This document shows positions 38,972 to 52,689 of a stretch of DNA of 64,000 nt, in pieces. Position 1 is the stretch's first letter; each line of letters begins with the position of its first letter. Source of the DNA: Coriaria nepalensis (lineage: Eukaryota; Streptophyta; Magnoliopsida; Cucurbitales; Coriariaceae); assembly GCA_027186245.1 (NCBI GenBank), contig CP114482.1:11923209-11987208 (forward strand), given 5' to 3'. The notes beneath the pieces are model-generated. The model did no database searches and had not been told where the DNA came from. It was given only the letters and a program-made list of their open reading frames with translations. Made by a program: the position numbers and the translations under genes.

Positions 38972-40201
38972 TGCATTATTTTACCATTAAAAAGCATATC
39001 ACTCAGTCTTTTCAATCGTTAAATTGTTTGAAGGCACTACGAACGAATTCTCTTTTTGCATTTAAAACGCGACTTTCGTGCTTAACTTGCAATTGATCTA
39101 TTGATGGCAACTATGCCTTTTTTAGCGTTCAAGTCATATTTTTGCGTCTCTTTTAGTCAGTAAATCATTCTGAATCGCTTCGAACGAAATTCGGCCTTTA
39201 AACATGACTTTCGTGCGTAACTTGCAGTTGATCTACTGAAGGTAACAATGCATTTGTTTAGCCTTAAAGTCATGTCATTGAGTCTCTTCTAGTCATTAAA
39301 TCATTCTAAATTAGTTCGAACGAATTCTATTTTCGCCATTCAAATATTATTTTCTTCCATAATTTGTAATTAATCTATTGAAGATAACTATGCATTATTT
39401 TAGCATTAAAAAGCATATCACTCAGTCTTTTCAATCATTAAATTGTTTGAAGGCACTTCGAACCAATTCTCTTTTTGCATTTAAAACGCGACTTTCGTGC
39501 ATAACTTGCAATCTATCTATTGATGGCAACTATGCCTTTTTTAGCGTTCAAGTCATATTTTTTCGTCTCTTTTAGTCAGTAAATCATTCTAAATCGCTTT
39601 GAACGAAATTCGGCCTTTAAACACGACTTTCGTGTGTAACTTGCAGTTGATCTATTGAAGGTAACAATGCATTTGTTTAGCCTTAAAGTCATGTCATTGA
39701 GTCTCTTTTAGTCTTTAAATCATTCTAAATTAATTCGAGCGAATTCTATTTTCGCCGTTCAAACATTATTTTCTTACATAACTTGTAATTAATCTATTGA
39801 AGACAACAATGCATTATAATAGCATTAAAAAGCATATGACTCAGTCTTTTCAATCATTAAATTGTTGGAAGGCACTTCGAACCAATTCTCCTTTTGCATT
39901 TAAAACGCGACTTTCGTGCATAACTTGCAATTGATCTATTGATGGCAACTATGCCTTTTTTAGCGTTCAAGTCATATTTTTGCGGCTCTTATAGTCAGTA
40001 AATCATTCTAAATTTCTTCGTATGAAATTCGGCAATTAAACATGACTTTCGTGCATAACTTGCAGTTGATCTATTATAGGCAACAATGCATTTGTTTAGC
40101 CTTAAAGTCATGTCACTGAGTCTCTTCTAGTCATTAAATCATTCTAAATTAGTTGGAACGAATTTTATTTTCGCCCTTCAAATATAATTTTCTTACATAA
40201 C

Positions 40202-43200
40202 TTGTAATTAATCTATTGAAGACAACAATGCATTATTTTAGCATTAATAGGCATATCACTCAGTCTTTTCAATCATTAAATTGTTTGAAGGCACTTCGAA
40301 CCAATTCTCTTTTTGCATTTAAAACGCGACTTTCGTGCATAACTTGCAATTGATCTATTGATGGCAACTATGCCTTTTTTAGCGTTCAAGTCATATTTTT
40401 GCGTCTCTTTTAGTCAGTAAATCATTCTAAATCACTTCGAACGAAATTCGGCCTTTAAACATGACTTTCGTGCGTAACTTGCAGTTGATCTATTGAAGGT
40501 AACAATGCATTTGTTTAGCCTTAAAGTCATGTCATTGAGTCTCTTTTAGTCTTTAAATCATTCTAAATTAATTCGAACGAATTCTATTTTTGCCCTTCAA
40601 ACATTATTTTCTTACATAACTTGTAATTAATCTATTGAAGAAAACAATGCATTATTTTAGTATTAAAAAGCATATCACTCAGTATTTTCATTCATTAAAT
40701 TGTTTGAAGGGACTTCGAACCAATTCTCTTTTTGTATTTAAAACGCAACTTTAGTGCATAACTTGAAATTGATCTATTGATGGCAACTATGCATTTTTTA
40801 GCGTTCAAGTCATATTTTTGCGTCTCTTTTAGTCAGTAAATCATTCTAAATCACTACGAACGAAATTCGGCCTTTAAACATGACTTTCGTGCATAACTTG
40901 CAGTTGATCTATTATAGGCAACAATGAATTTGTTTAGCCTTAAAGTCAGGTCACTGAGTCTCTTCTAGTCATTAAATCATTCTAAATTAGTTCGAACGAA
41001 TTCTATTTTCGCCATTCAAGTATTATTTCCTTACATAACCTGTAATTAATCTATTGAAGACAACAATGCATTATTTTAGCATTAAAAAGCATATCACTCA
41101 GTCTTTTCAATCATTAAATTGTTTGTAGGCACTTCGAACCAATTCTCTTTTTGCATTTAAAACGCGACTTTCGTGCATAACTTGCAATTGATTTATTGAT
41201 CGCAACTATGCCTTTTTTAGCGTTCAAGTCATATTTTTGCGTCTCTTTTAGTCAGTAAATCATTCTGAATCTCTTCGAACGAAATTCGGCCTTTAAACAT
41301 GACTTTCGTGCGTAACTTGCAGTTGATCTATTGAAGGCAACAATGCATTTGTTTAGCCTTAAAGTCATGTCACTGAGTCTCTTCTAGTCATTAAATCATT
41401 CTAAATTAGTTCGAACGAATTCTATTTTCGCCATTCAAATATTATTTTCTTACATAACTTGTAATTACTCTATTCAAGACCACAATGCATTATTTTAGCA
41501 TTAAAAAGCATATCACTCAGTCTTTTCAATCATTAAATTGTTTGAAGGCACTTCGAACCAATTCTCTTTTTGCATTTAAAACGCGACTTTCGTGCATAAC
41601 TTGCAATTGATCTATTGATGGCAACTATGCCTTGTTTAGCGTTCAAGTCATATTTTTGCGGCTCTTATAGTCAGTAAATCATTCTAAATCACTTCGAACG
41701 AAATTCGGCCGTTAAACATGACTTTCGTGCGTAACTTGCAGTTGATCTATTGAAGGCAACAATGCAGTTGTTTAGCCTTAAAGTCATGTCATTGAGTCTC
41801 TTTTAGTCATTAAATCATTCTAAATTAATTCGACCGAATTCAATTTTCGCCCTTCAAACATTATTTTCTTACATAACTTGCAATTAATCTATTGAAGACA
41901 ACAATGCATTATTTTAGCATTAAAAAGCATATCACTCAGTCTTTTCAATCATTAAATTATTTGAAGGCACTTCGAACCAATTCTCTTTTTGCATTTAAAA
42001 CGCGACTTTCGTGCATAACTTGCAATTGATCTATTGATGGCAACTATGCCTTGTTTAGCGTTCAAGTCATATTTTTGCGGCTCTTATAGTCGGTAAATCA
42101 TTCTAAATCACTTCGAACGAAATTCGGCCTTTAAACATGACTTTCGTGCGTAACTTGCAGTTGATCTACTAAAGGTAACAATGCATTTGTTTAGCCTTAA
42201 AGTCATGTCATTGAGTCTCTTCTAGTCATTAAATCATTCTAAATTAGTTCGAACGAATTCTATTTTCGCCATTCAAATTTTATTTTCTTCCATAATTTGT
42301 AATTAATCTATTGAAGACAACAATGCATTATTTTTGCCTTAAAAAGCATATCACTCAGTCTTTTCAATCATTAAATTGTTTGAAGGCACTTCGAACCAAT
42401 TCTCTTTTTGCATTTAAAACGCAACTTTAGTGCATAACTTGCAATTGATCAATTGATGGCAACTATGCATTTTTTAGCGTTCAAGTCATATTTTTGCGTC
42501 TCTTTTAGTCAGTAAATCTTTCTAAATCACTTCGAACGAAATTCGGCCTTTCAACATGACTTTCGTGCGTAACTTGCAGTTGATCTATTATAGGCAACAA
42601 TGCATTTGTTTAGCCTTAAAGTCATGTCACGGAGTCTCTTCTAGTCATTAAATCATTCTAAATTAGTTGGAACGAATTTTATTTTCGCCCTTCAAATATT
42701 ATTTTCTTACATAACTTGTAATTAATCTATTGAAGACAACAATGCATTATTTTAGCATTAAAAGGCATATCACTCAGTCTTTTCAATCATTAAATTGTTT
42801 GAAGGCACTTCGAACCAATTCCCTTTTTGCATTTAAAACGCAACTTTCGTGCATAACTTGCAATTGATCTATTGATGGCAACTATGCCTTTTTTAGCGTT
42901 CAAGTCATATTTTTGCGTCTCTTTTAGTCAGGAAATCATTCTAAATCACTTCGAACGAAATTCGGCCTTTAAACATGACTTTCGTGCGTAACTTGCAGTT
43001 GATCTATTGAAGGTAACAATGCATTTGTTTAGCCTTAAAGTCATGTCATTGAGTCTCTTTTAGTCTTTAAATCATTCTAAATTAATTCGAACGAATTCTA
43101 TTTTTGCCCTTCAAACATTATTTTCTTACATAACTTGTAATTAATCTATTGAAGAAAACAATGCATTATTTTAGTATTAAAAAGCATATCACTCAGTATT

Positions 43201-43440
43201 TTCATTCATTAAATTGTTTGAAGGGACTTCGAACCAATTCTCTTTTTGCATTTAAAACGCAACTTTAGTGCATAACTTGAAATTGATCTATTGATGGCAA
43301 CTATGCATTTTTTAGCGTTCAAGTCATATTTTTGCGTCTCTTTTAGTCAGTAAATCATTCTAAATCACTACGAACGAAATTCGGCCTTTAAACATGACTT
43401 TCGTGCATAACTTGCAGTTGATCTATTGAAGGTAACTATG
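40202..43440. repeat. Six-unit-offset duplication around 40.2-40.9 and 42.7-43.4 kb
   Basis: A run of rare variants occurs twice, 2,514 bp apart: GAAGAAAACAATGC, TTTTAGTATTAAAAAGC, CAGTATTTTCATTC, GAAGGGACTTCG and CATAACTTGAAATTG. TATTAAAAAG lies at 40661 and 43175. The first copy also shares the preceding AGTTGGAACGAATTTTATTTTC form of C (40.15 and 42.67 kb). The four units between the two runs are of other types, several with GCGGCTCTTATAGTC. Confidence 0.82.
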
Positions 43441-43899
43441 CATTTGTTTAGCCTTAAAGTCATGTCATTGAGTCTCTTTTAGTCTTTAAATCATTCTAAA
43501 TTAATTCGACCGAATTATATTTTTGCCCTTCAAACATTATTTTCTTACATAACTTGTAATTAATCTATTGAGGACAACAATGCATTATTTCAGCATTAAA
43601 AAGCATATCACTCAGTCTTTTCAATCATTAAATTATTTGAAGGCACCTTAAACCAATTCTCTTTTTGCATTTAAAACGCGACCTTCGTGCATAACTTGCA
43701 ATTGATCTATTGATGGCAACTATGCCTTTTTCAGCGTTCAAGTCATATTTTTGCGTCTCTTTTAGTCAGTAAATCACTCTAAATCACTTCGAACGAAATT
43801 CGGTCTTTAAACATGACTTTCGTGCGTAACTTGCAGTTGATCTATTGAAGGCAACAATGCATTTGTTTAGCCTTCAAGTCATGTCATTGAGTCTCTTTT

Positions 43900-45330
43900 A
43901 GTCATTAAATCATTCTAAATTAATTCGACCGAATTCTATTTTCGCCCTTCAAACATTATTTTCTTACATAACTTGCAATTAATCTATTGAAGACAACAAT
44001 GCATTATTTTAGCATTAAAAAGCATATCGCTCAGTCTTTTCAATCATTAAATTGTTTGAAGGCAGTTCGAACCAATTCTCTTTTTGCATTTAAAACGCAA
44101 CTTTCGTGCATAACTTGCAATTGATCTCATGATGGCAACTATGCCTCTTTTAGCGTTCAAGCCATATTTTTGCATCTCTTTTAGTCAGTAAATCATTCTA
44201 AATCACTTCGTATGAAATTCGGCTTTTAAACATGACTTTCGTGCGTAACTTGCAGTTGATCTATTAAAGGCAACAATGCATTTGTTTAGCCTTAAAGTCA
44301 TGTCATTGAATCTCTTTTAGTCTTTAAATCATTCTAAATTAATTCGAACGAATTCTATTTTTGCCCTTCAAACATTATTTTCTTACATAACTTGGAATTA
44401 ATCTATTGAAGACAACAATGCATTATTTTAGCATCAAAAAGCATATCACTCAGTCTTTTCAATCATTAAATTGTTTGAAGGCACTTCGAACCAATTCTCT
44501 TTTTGCATTTAAAACGCGACTGTCGTGCATAACTTGCAATTGATCTATTGATGGCAACTATTCCTTTTGTAGCGTTCAAGTCATATTTTTGCGACTCTTT
44601 TAGTCCGTAAATCATTCTAAATCACTTCGAACGAAATTCGGCCTTTCAACATGACTTTCGTGCGTAACTTGCAGTTGATCTATTATAGGCAACAATGCAT
44701 TTGTTTAGCCTTAAAGTCATGTCACTGAGTCTCTTCTAGTCATTAAATCATTCTAAATTAGTTCGAACGAATTCTATTTTCGTCCTTCAAATATTATTCT
44801 CTTACATAACTTGTAATTAATCTATTGAAGACAACAATCCATTATTTTAGCATTAAAAAGCATATCACTCAGTCTTTTCAATCATTACATTGTTTGAAGG
44901 CACTTCGAACCAATTCTCTTTTTGCATTTAAAACGCAACTTTCGTGCATAACTTGCAATTGATCTATTGATGGCAACTATGCCATTTTTAGCTTTCAAGC
45001 CAAATTTTTTGCATCTCTTTTAGTCAGTAAATCATTCTAAATCACTTCGAACGAAATTCGGCCTTTAAACATGACTTTCGTGCGTAACTTGCAGTTGATC
45101 TATTGAAGGCAACAATGCATTTGTTTAGCCTTCAAGTCATGTCATTGAGTCTCTTTTAGTCATTAAATCATTCTAAATTAATTCGACCGAATTCTATTTT
45201 CGCCCTTCAAACATTATTTTCTTACATAACTTGCAATTAATCTATTGAAGACAACAATGCATTATTTTAGCATTAAAAAGCATATCGCTCAGTCTTTTCA
45301 ATCATTAAATTGTTTGAAGGCAGTTCGAAC
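43900..45330. repeat. Three-unit-offset duplication
   Basis: CATATCGCTCAGTC together with GAAGGCAGTTCG occurs near 44,023 and 45,281, about 1,258 bp apart. The extra base over 1,257 matches the longer T run AAATTTTTTGC near 45,003. The preceding B1/C1 stretch with GCCTTCAAGTCATGTCATTG is also shared. Confidence 0.7.
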
Positions 45331-48300
45331 CAATTCTCTTTTTGCATTTATAACGCGACCTTCGTGCATAACTTGCAATTGATCTATTGATGGCAACTAT
45401 GCCTTTTTAAGCGTTCAAGCCATATTTTTGCATCTCTTTTAGTCAGTAAATCATTCTAAATCACTTCGTATGAAATTCGGCATTTAAACATGACTTTCGT
45501 GCGTAACTTGCAGTTGATCTATTGAAGGCAACAATGCATTTGTTTAGCCTTAAAGTCATGTCACTGAGTCTCTTCTAGTCATTAAATCATTCTAAATTAG
45601 TTCGAACGAATTCTATTTTCGCCATTCAAATATTATTTTCTTACATAACTTGTAATTAATCTATTGAAGACAACAATGCATTATTTTAGCATTAAAAAGC
45701 ATATCACTCAGTCTTTTCAATCATTAAATTGTTTGAAGGCACTTCGAACCAATTCTCTTTTTGCATTTATAACGCGACCTTCGTGCATAACTTGCAATTG
45801 ATCTATTCATGGCAACTATGCCTTTTTCAGCGTTCAAGTCATATTTTTGCGTCTCTTTTAGTCCGTAAATCATTCTAAATCACTTCGAACGAAATTCGGC
45901 CTTTCAACATGACTTTCGTGCGTAACTTGCAGTTGATCTATTATAGGCAACAATGCATTTGTTTAGCCTTAAAGTCATGTCACTGAGTCTCTTCTAGTCA
46001 TTAAATCATTCTAAATTAGTTCGAACGAATTCTATTTTCGCCATTCAAATATTATTTTCTTACATAACTTGTAATTAATCTATTGAAGACAACAATGCAT
46101 TATTTTAGCATTAAAAAGCATATCACTCAGTCTTTTCAATCATTAAATTGTTTGAAGGCACTTCGAACCAATTCTCTTTTTGCATTTATAACGCGACCTT
46201 CGTGCATAACTTGCAATTGATCTATTGATGGCAACTATGCCTTTTTCAGTGTTCAAGTCATATTTTTGCGTCTCTTTTAGTCCGTAAATCATTCTAAATC
46301 ACTTCGAACGAAATTCGGCCTTTCAACATGACTTTCGTGCGTAACTTGCAGTTGATCTATTATAGGCAACAATGCATTTGTTTAGCCTTAAAGTCATGTC
46401 ATTGACTCTCTTTTAGTCATTAAATCATTCTAAATTAATTCGAACGAATTCTATTTTCGCACTTCAAACATTATTTTCTTACATAACTTGCAATTAATCT
46501 ATTGAAGACAACAATGCATTATTTTAGCATTAAAAAGCATATCGCTCAGTCTTTTCAATCATTAAATTGTTTGAAGGCACTTGGAACCAATTCTCTTTTT
46601 GCATTTAAAACGCAACTTTCGTGCATAACTTGCAATTGATCTATTGATGGCAACTATGCCTTTTTTAGCGTTCAAGCCATATTTTTGCATCTCTTTTAGT
46701 CAGTAAATCATTCTAAATCACTTCGTATGAAATTCGGCATTTAAACATGACTTTCGTGCGTAACTTGCAGTTGATCTATTGAAGGCAACAATGCATTTGT
46801 TTAGCCTTAAAGTCATGTCACTGAGTCTCTTCTAGTCATTAAATACTTCTAAATTAGTTCGAACGAATTCTATTTTCGCCATTCAAATATTATTTTCTTA
46901 CATAACTTGTAATTAATCTATTGAAGACAACAATGCATTATTTTAGCATTAAAAAGCATATCACTCAGTCTTTTCAATCATTAAATTGTTTGAAGGCACT
47001 TCGAACCAATTCTCTTTTTGCATTTATAACGCGACCTTCGTGCATAACTTGCAATTGATCTATTGATGGCAACTATGCCTTTTTCAGCGTTCAAGTCATA
47101 TTTTTGCGTCTCTTTTAGTCCGTAAATCATTCTAAATCACTTCGAACGAAATTCGGCCTTTCAACATGACTTTCGTGCGTAACTTGTAGTTGATCTATTA
47201 TAGGCAACAATGCATTTGTTTAGCCTTAAAGTCATGTCACTGAGTCTCTTCTAGTCATTAAATCATTCTAAATTAGTTCGAACGAATTCTATTTTCGCCC
47301 TTCAAATATTATTTTCTTACATAACTTGTAATTAATCTATTGAAGACAACAATGCATTATTTTAGCATTAAAAAGCATATCACTCAGTCTTTTCAACCAT
47401 TAAATTGTTTGAAGGCACTTCGAACCAATTCTCTTTTTGCATTTATAACGCGACCTTCGTGCATAACTTGCAATTGATCTATTGATGGCAACTATGCCTT
47501 TTTAAGCGTTCAAGCCATATTTTTGCATCTCTTTTAGTCAGTAAATCATTCTAAATCACTTCGTATGAAATTCGGCATTTAAACATGACTTTCGTGCGTA
47601 ACTTGCAGTTGATCTATTGAAGGAAACAATGCATTTGTTTAGCCTTAAAGTCATGTCACTGAGTCTCTTCTAGTCATTAAATCATTCTAAATTAGTTCGA
47701 ACGAATTCTATTTTCGCCATTCAAATATTATTTTCTTACATAACTTGTAATTAATCTATTGAAGACAACAATGCATTATTTTAGCATTAAAAAGCATATC
47801 ACTCAGTCTTTTCAATCATTAAATTGTTTGAAGGCACTTCGAACCAATTCTCTTTTTGCATTTATAACGCGACCTTTGTGCATAACTTGCAATTGATCTA
47901 TTGATGGCAACTATGCCTTTTTCAGCGTTCAAGTCATATTTTTGCGTCTCTTTTAGTCCGTAAATCATTCTAAATCACTTCGAACGAAATTCGGCCTTTC
48001 AACATGACTTTCGTGCGTAACTTGCAGTTGATCTATTATAGGCAACAATGCATTTGTTTAGCCTTAAAGTCATGTCACTGAGTCTCTTCTAGTCATTAAA
48101 TCATTCTAAATTAGTTCGAACGAATTCTATTTTCGCCCTTCAAATATTATTTTCTTACATAACTTGTAATTAATCTATTGAAGACAACAATGCATTATTT
48201 TAGCATTAAAAAGCATATCACTCAGTCTTTTCAACCATTAAATTGTTTGAAGGCACTTCGAACCAATTCTCTTTTTGCATTTATAACGCGACCTTCGTGC

Positions 48301-48645
48301 ATAACTTGCAATTGATCTATTGATGGCAACTATGCCTTTTTAAGCGTTCAAGCCATATTTTTGCATCTCTTTTAGTCAGTAAATCATTCTAAATCACTTC
48401 GTATGAAATTCGGCATTTAAACATGACTTTCGTGCGTAACTTGCAGTTGATCTATTAAAGGCAACGATGCATTTGTTTAGCCTTAAAGTCATGTCATTGA
48501 ATCTCTTTTAGTCTTTAAATCATTCTAAATTAATTCGAACGAATTCTATTTTTGCCCTTCAAACATTATTTTCTTACATAACTTGTAATTAATCTATTGA
48601 GGACAACAATGCATTATTTTAGCATTAAAAAGCATATCACTCAGT
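45246..48645. repeat. Zone of alternating two-unit (838-bp) repeats with TTTATAACGCGACC
   Basis: The A form TTTATAACGCGACC occurs near 45,347, 45,767, 46,187, 47,024, 47,442, 47,862 and 48,281, and once more at 51,631. Two following B types alternate. One has CTTTTTAAGCGTTCAAGCC and TTCGTATG (near 45,405, 47,500 and 48,338). The other has CTTTTTCAGCG or CAGTG and GTCCGTAAATC (near 45,825, 46,243, 47,081 and 47,919). TTTTCAACCATTAAATTG appears at about 47,391 and 48,229, exactly 838 bp apart. The dimer 46.92-47.76 kb is followed by a near-identical copy. Confidence 0.82.
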
Positions 48646-50284
48646 CTTTTCAGTCATTAAATTGTTTGAAGGCACTTCGAACAAATTCTCTTTTTGCATT
48701 TAAAACGTGACTTTCGTGCATAACTTGCAATTGATCTATTGATGGCAGCTATGCCTTTTTTAGCGTTCAAGTCATATTTTTGCGGCTCTTATAGTCAGTA
48801 AATCATTCTAAATCACTTCGAACGAAATTCGGCCTTTAAACATGACTTTCGTGCGTAACTTGCAGTTGATCTATTGAAGGCAACAATGCATTTGTTTAGC
48901 CTTAAAGTCATGTCATTGACTCTCTTTTAGTCATTAAATCATTCTAAATTAATTCGACCGAATTCTATTTTCGCCCTTCAAACATTATTTTCTTACATAA
49001 CTTGCAATTAATCGATTGAAGACAACAATGCATTATTTTAGCATTAAAAAGCATATAACTCAGTCTTTTCAATCATTAAATTGTTTGAGGGCACTTCGAA
49101 CCAATTCTCTTTTTGCATTTAAAACGCGACTTTTGTACATAACTTGCAATTGATCTATTGATGGCAACTATGCCTTTTTTAGCATTCAGGTCATTTTTTT
49201 GCATCTCTTTTAGTCAGTAAATCATTCTAAATCACTTCGTATGAAATTCGGCATTTAAACATGACTTTCGTGCATAACTTGCAGTTGATCTATTAAAGGC
49301 AACGATGCATTTGTTTAGCCTTAAAGTCCTGTCATTGAATCTCTTTTAGTCTTTAAATCATTCTAAATTAATTCGAACGAATTCTATTTTTGCCCTTCAA
49401 ACATTATTTTCTTACATAACTTGGAATTAATCTATTCAAGACAACAATGCATTATTTTAGCATTAAAAAGCATATCACTCAGTCTTTTGAATCGTTAAAT
49501 TGTTTGAAGGCACCTCGAACCAATTCTCTTTTTGCATTTAAAATGCGACTTTCGTGCATAACTTGCAATTGATTTATTGATGGCAACTATTCCTTTTTTA
49601 GCGTTCAAGTCATATTTTTGCGACTCTTCTAGTCAGTAAATCATTCTAAATCAGTTCGAACGAAATTCGGCCTTTCAACATGACTTTCGTGCGTAACTTG
49701 CAGTTGATCTATTATAGGCAACAATGCATTTGTTTAGCCTTAAAGTCATGTCACCGAGTCTCTTCTAGTCATTAAATCATTCTAAATTAGTTCGAACGAA
49801 ATCTATTTTCGCCCTTCAATTATTATTTTCTTACATAACTTGTAATTAATCTATTGAAGACAACAATGCATTATTTTAGCATTAAAAAGCATATCACTCA
49901 CTCTTTTCAACCATTAAATTGTTTGAAGGCACTTCGAACAATTCTCTTTTTGCATTTAAAACGCGACTTTCGTGCATAACTTGCAATTGATCTATTGATG
50001 GCAACTATGCCTTTTTTAGCGTTCAAGCCATATTTTTGCATCTCTTTTAGTCAGTAAATCATTCTAAATCACTTCGTATGAAATTCGGCATTTAAACATG
50101 ACTTTCGTGCGTAACTTGCAGTTGTTCTATTAAAGGCAACGATGCATTTGTTTAGCCTTAAAGTCATGTCATTGAATCTCTTTTAGTCTTTAAATCATTC
50201 TAAATTAATTCGAACGAATTCTATTTTTGCCCTTCAAACATTATTTTCTTACATAACTTGTAATTAATCTATTGAGGACAACAA
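48610..50284. repeat. Four-unit 1,675-bp block, copy 1
   Basis: Shared markers with the next block are TTTTCAGTCATTAAATTG, AAACGTGAC, GCGGCTCTTATAGTC, AATCGATTGAAG, CATATAACTCAGTC, TTTGTACATAAC, AGCATTCAGGTCATTT and CACCTCGAACC. The block is one base shorter than 4 x 419 because of a deletion in the CGAACAATTCTC motif near 49,937, where other copies have CGAACCAATTC. Confidence 0.87.
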
Positions 50285-51960
50285 TGCATTATTTTAGCAT
50301 TAAAAAGCATATCACTCAGTCTTTTCAGTCATTAAATTGTTTGAAGGCACTTCGAACAAATTCTCTTTTTGCATTTAAAACGTGACTTTCGTGCATAACT
50401 TGCAATTGATCTATTGATGGCAACTATGCCTTTTTTAGCGTTCAAGTCATATTTTTGCGGCTCTTATAGTCAGTAAATCATTCTAAATCGCTTCGAACGA
50501 AATTCGGCCTTTAAACATGACTTTCGTGCGTAACTTGCAGTTGGTCTATTGAAGGCAACAATGCATTTGTTTAGCCTTAAAGTCATGTCATTGACTCTCT
50601 TTTAGTCTTTAAATCATTCTAAATTAATTCGACCGAATTCTATTTTCGCCCTTCAAACATTATTTTCTTACATAACTTGCAATTAATCGATTGAAGACAA
50701 CAATGCATTATTTTAGCATTAAAAAGCATATAACTCAGTCTTTTCAATCATTAAATTGTTTGAGGGCACTTCGAACCAATTCTCTTTTTGCATTTAAAAC
50801 GCGACTTTTGTACATAACTTGCAATTGATCTATTGATGGCAACTATGCCTTTTTTAGCATTCAGGTCATTTTTTTGCGTCTCTTTTAGTCAGTAAATCAT
50901 TCTAAATCACTTCGAACGAAATTCGGCCTTTAAACATGACTTTCGTGCGTAACTTGCAGTTGATCTATTGAAGGCAACAATGCATTTGTTTAGCCTTAAA
51001 GTCATGTCATTGAATCTCTTTTAGTCTTTAAATCATTCTAAATTAATTCGAACGAATTCTATTTTTGCCCTTCAAACATTATTTTCTTACATAACTTGTA
51101 ATTAATCTATTGAAGACAACAATGCATTATTTTAGCATTAAAAAGCATATCACTAGGTCTTTTGAATCGTTAAATTGTTTGAAGGCACCTCGAACCAATT
51201 CTCTTTTTGCATTTAAAATGCGACTTTCGTGCATAACTTGCAATTGATCTATTGATGGCAACTATTCCTTTTTTAGCGTTCAAGTCATATTTTTGCGACT
51301 CTTCTAGTCAGTAAATCATTCTAAATCACTTCGAACGAAATTCGGCCTTTCAACATGACTTTCGTGCGTAACTTGCAGTTGATCTATTATAGGCAACAAT
51401 GCATTTGTTTAGCCTTAAAGTCATGTCACTGAGTCTCTTCTAGTCATTAAATCATTCTAAATTAGTTCGAACGAATTCTATTTTCGCCCTTCAAATATTA
51501 TTTTCTTACATAACTTGTAATTAATCTATTGAAGACAACAATGCATTATTTTAGCATTAAAAAGCATATCACTCAGTCTTTTCAACCATTAAATAGTTTG
51601 AAGGCACTTCGAACCAATTCTCTTTTTGCATTTATAACGCGACCTTCGTGCATAACTTGCAATTGATCTATTGATGGCAACTATGCCTTTTTAAGCGTTC
51701 AAGCCATATTTTTGCATCTCTTTTAGTCAGTAAATCATTCTAAATCACTTCGTATGAAATTCGGCATTTAAACATGACTTTCGTGCGTAACTTGCAGTTG
51801 ATCTATTGAAGGCAACAATGCATTTGTTTAGCCTTAATGTCATGTCACTGAGTCTCTTCTAGTCATTAAATACTTCTAAATTAGTTCGAACGAATTCTAT
51901 TTTCGCCATTCAAATATTATTTTCTTACATAACTTGTAATTAATCTATTGAAGACAACAA
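50285..51960. repeat. Four-unit block, copy 2, last unit of another type
   Basis: This copy matches copy 1 at an offset of 1,675 over its first three units. TTTTCAGTC starts at 48647 and 50322, and AGCATTCAGG at 49181 and 50856. The fourth unit, from about 51,541, carries the TTTATAACGCGACC and TTTTTAAGCG forms typical of 45-48 kb rather than the copy 1 type. This copy was therefore joined to, or converted by, a unit from upstream. Confidence 0.82.
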
Positions 51961-52689
51961 TGCATTATTTTAGCATTAAAAAGCATATCACTCAGTCTTT
52001 TCAATCATTAAATTGTTTGAAGGCACTTCAAACCAATTCTCTTTTTGCACTTAAAACGCGACTTTCGTGCATAACTTGCAATTGATCTATTGATGGCAAC
52101 TATGCCTTTTTTAGCGTTCAAGTCATATTTTTGCGTCTCTTTTAGTCAGTAAATCATTCTAAATCACTACGAATGAAATTCGGCCTTTAAACATGACTTT
52201 CGTGCGTAACTTGCAGTTGATCTATTGAAGGCAACAGTGCATTTGTTTAGCCTTAACGTCAGGTCATTGAATCTCTTTTAGTCTTTAAATCATTCTAAAT
52301 TAATTCGAACGAATTCTGTTTTTGCCCTTCAAACACTATTTTCTTACATAACTTCTAATTAATCTATTGAAGACAACAATGCATTATAATAGCATTAAAA
52401 AGCATATCACTCAGTCTTTTCAATCATTAAATTGTTTGAAGGCACTTCGAACCAATTCTCCTTTTGCATTTAAAACGCAACTTTTGTGCATAACTTGCAA
52501 TTGATCTATTGATGGCAACTATGCCTTTTTTAGTGTTCAAGTCATATTTTTGCGTCTTTTTTAGTCAGTAAATCATTCTAAATCACTTCGTATGAAATTC
52601 GGCATTTAAACATGACTTTCGTGCATAACTTGCAGTTGATCTATTATAGGCAACAATGCATTTGTTTAGCCTTAAAGTCATGTCACTGA

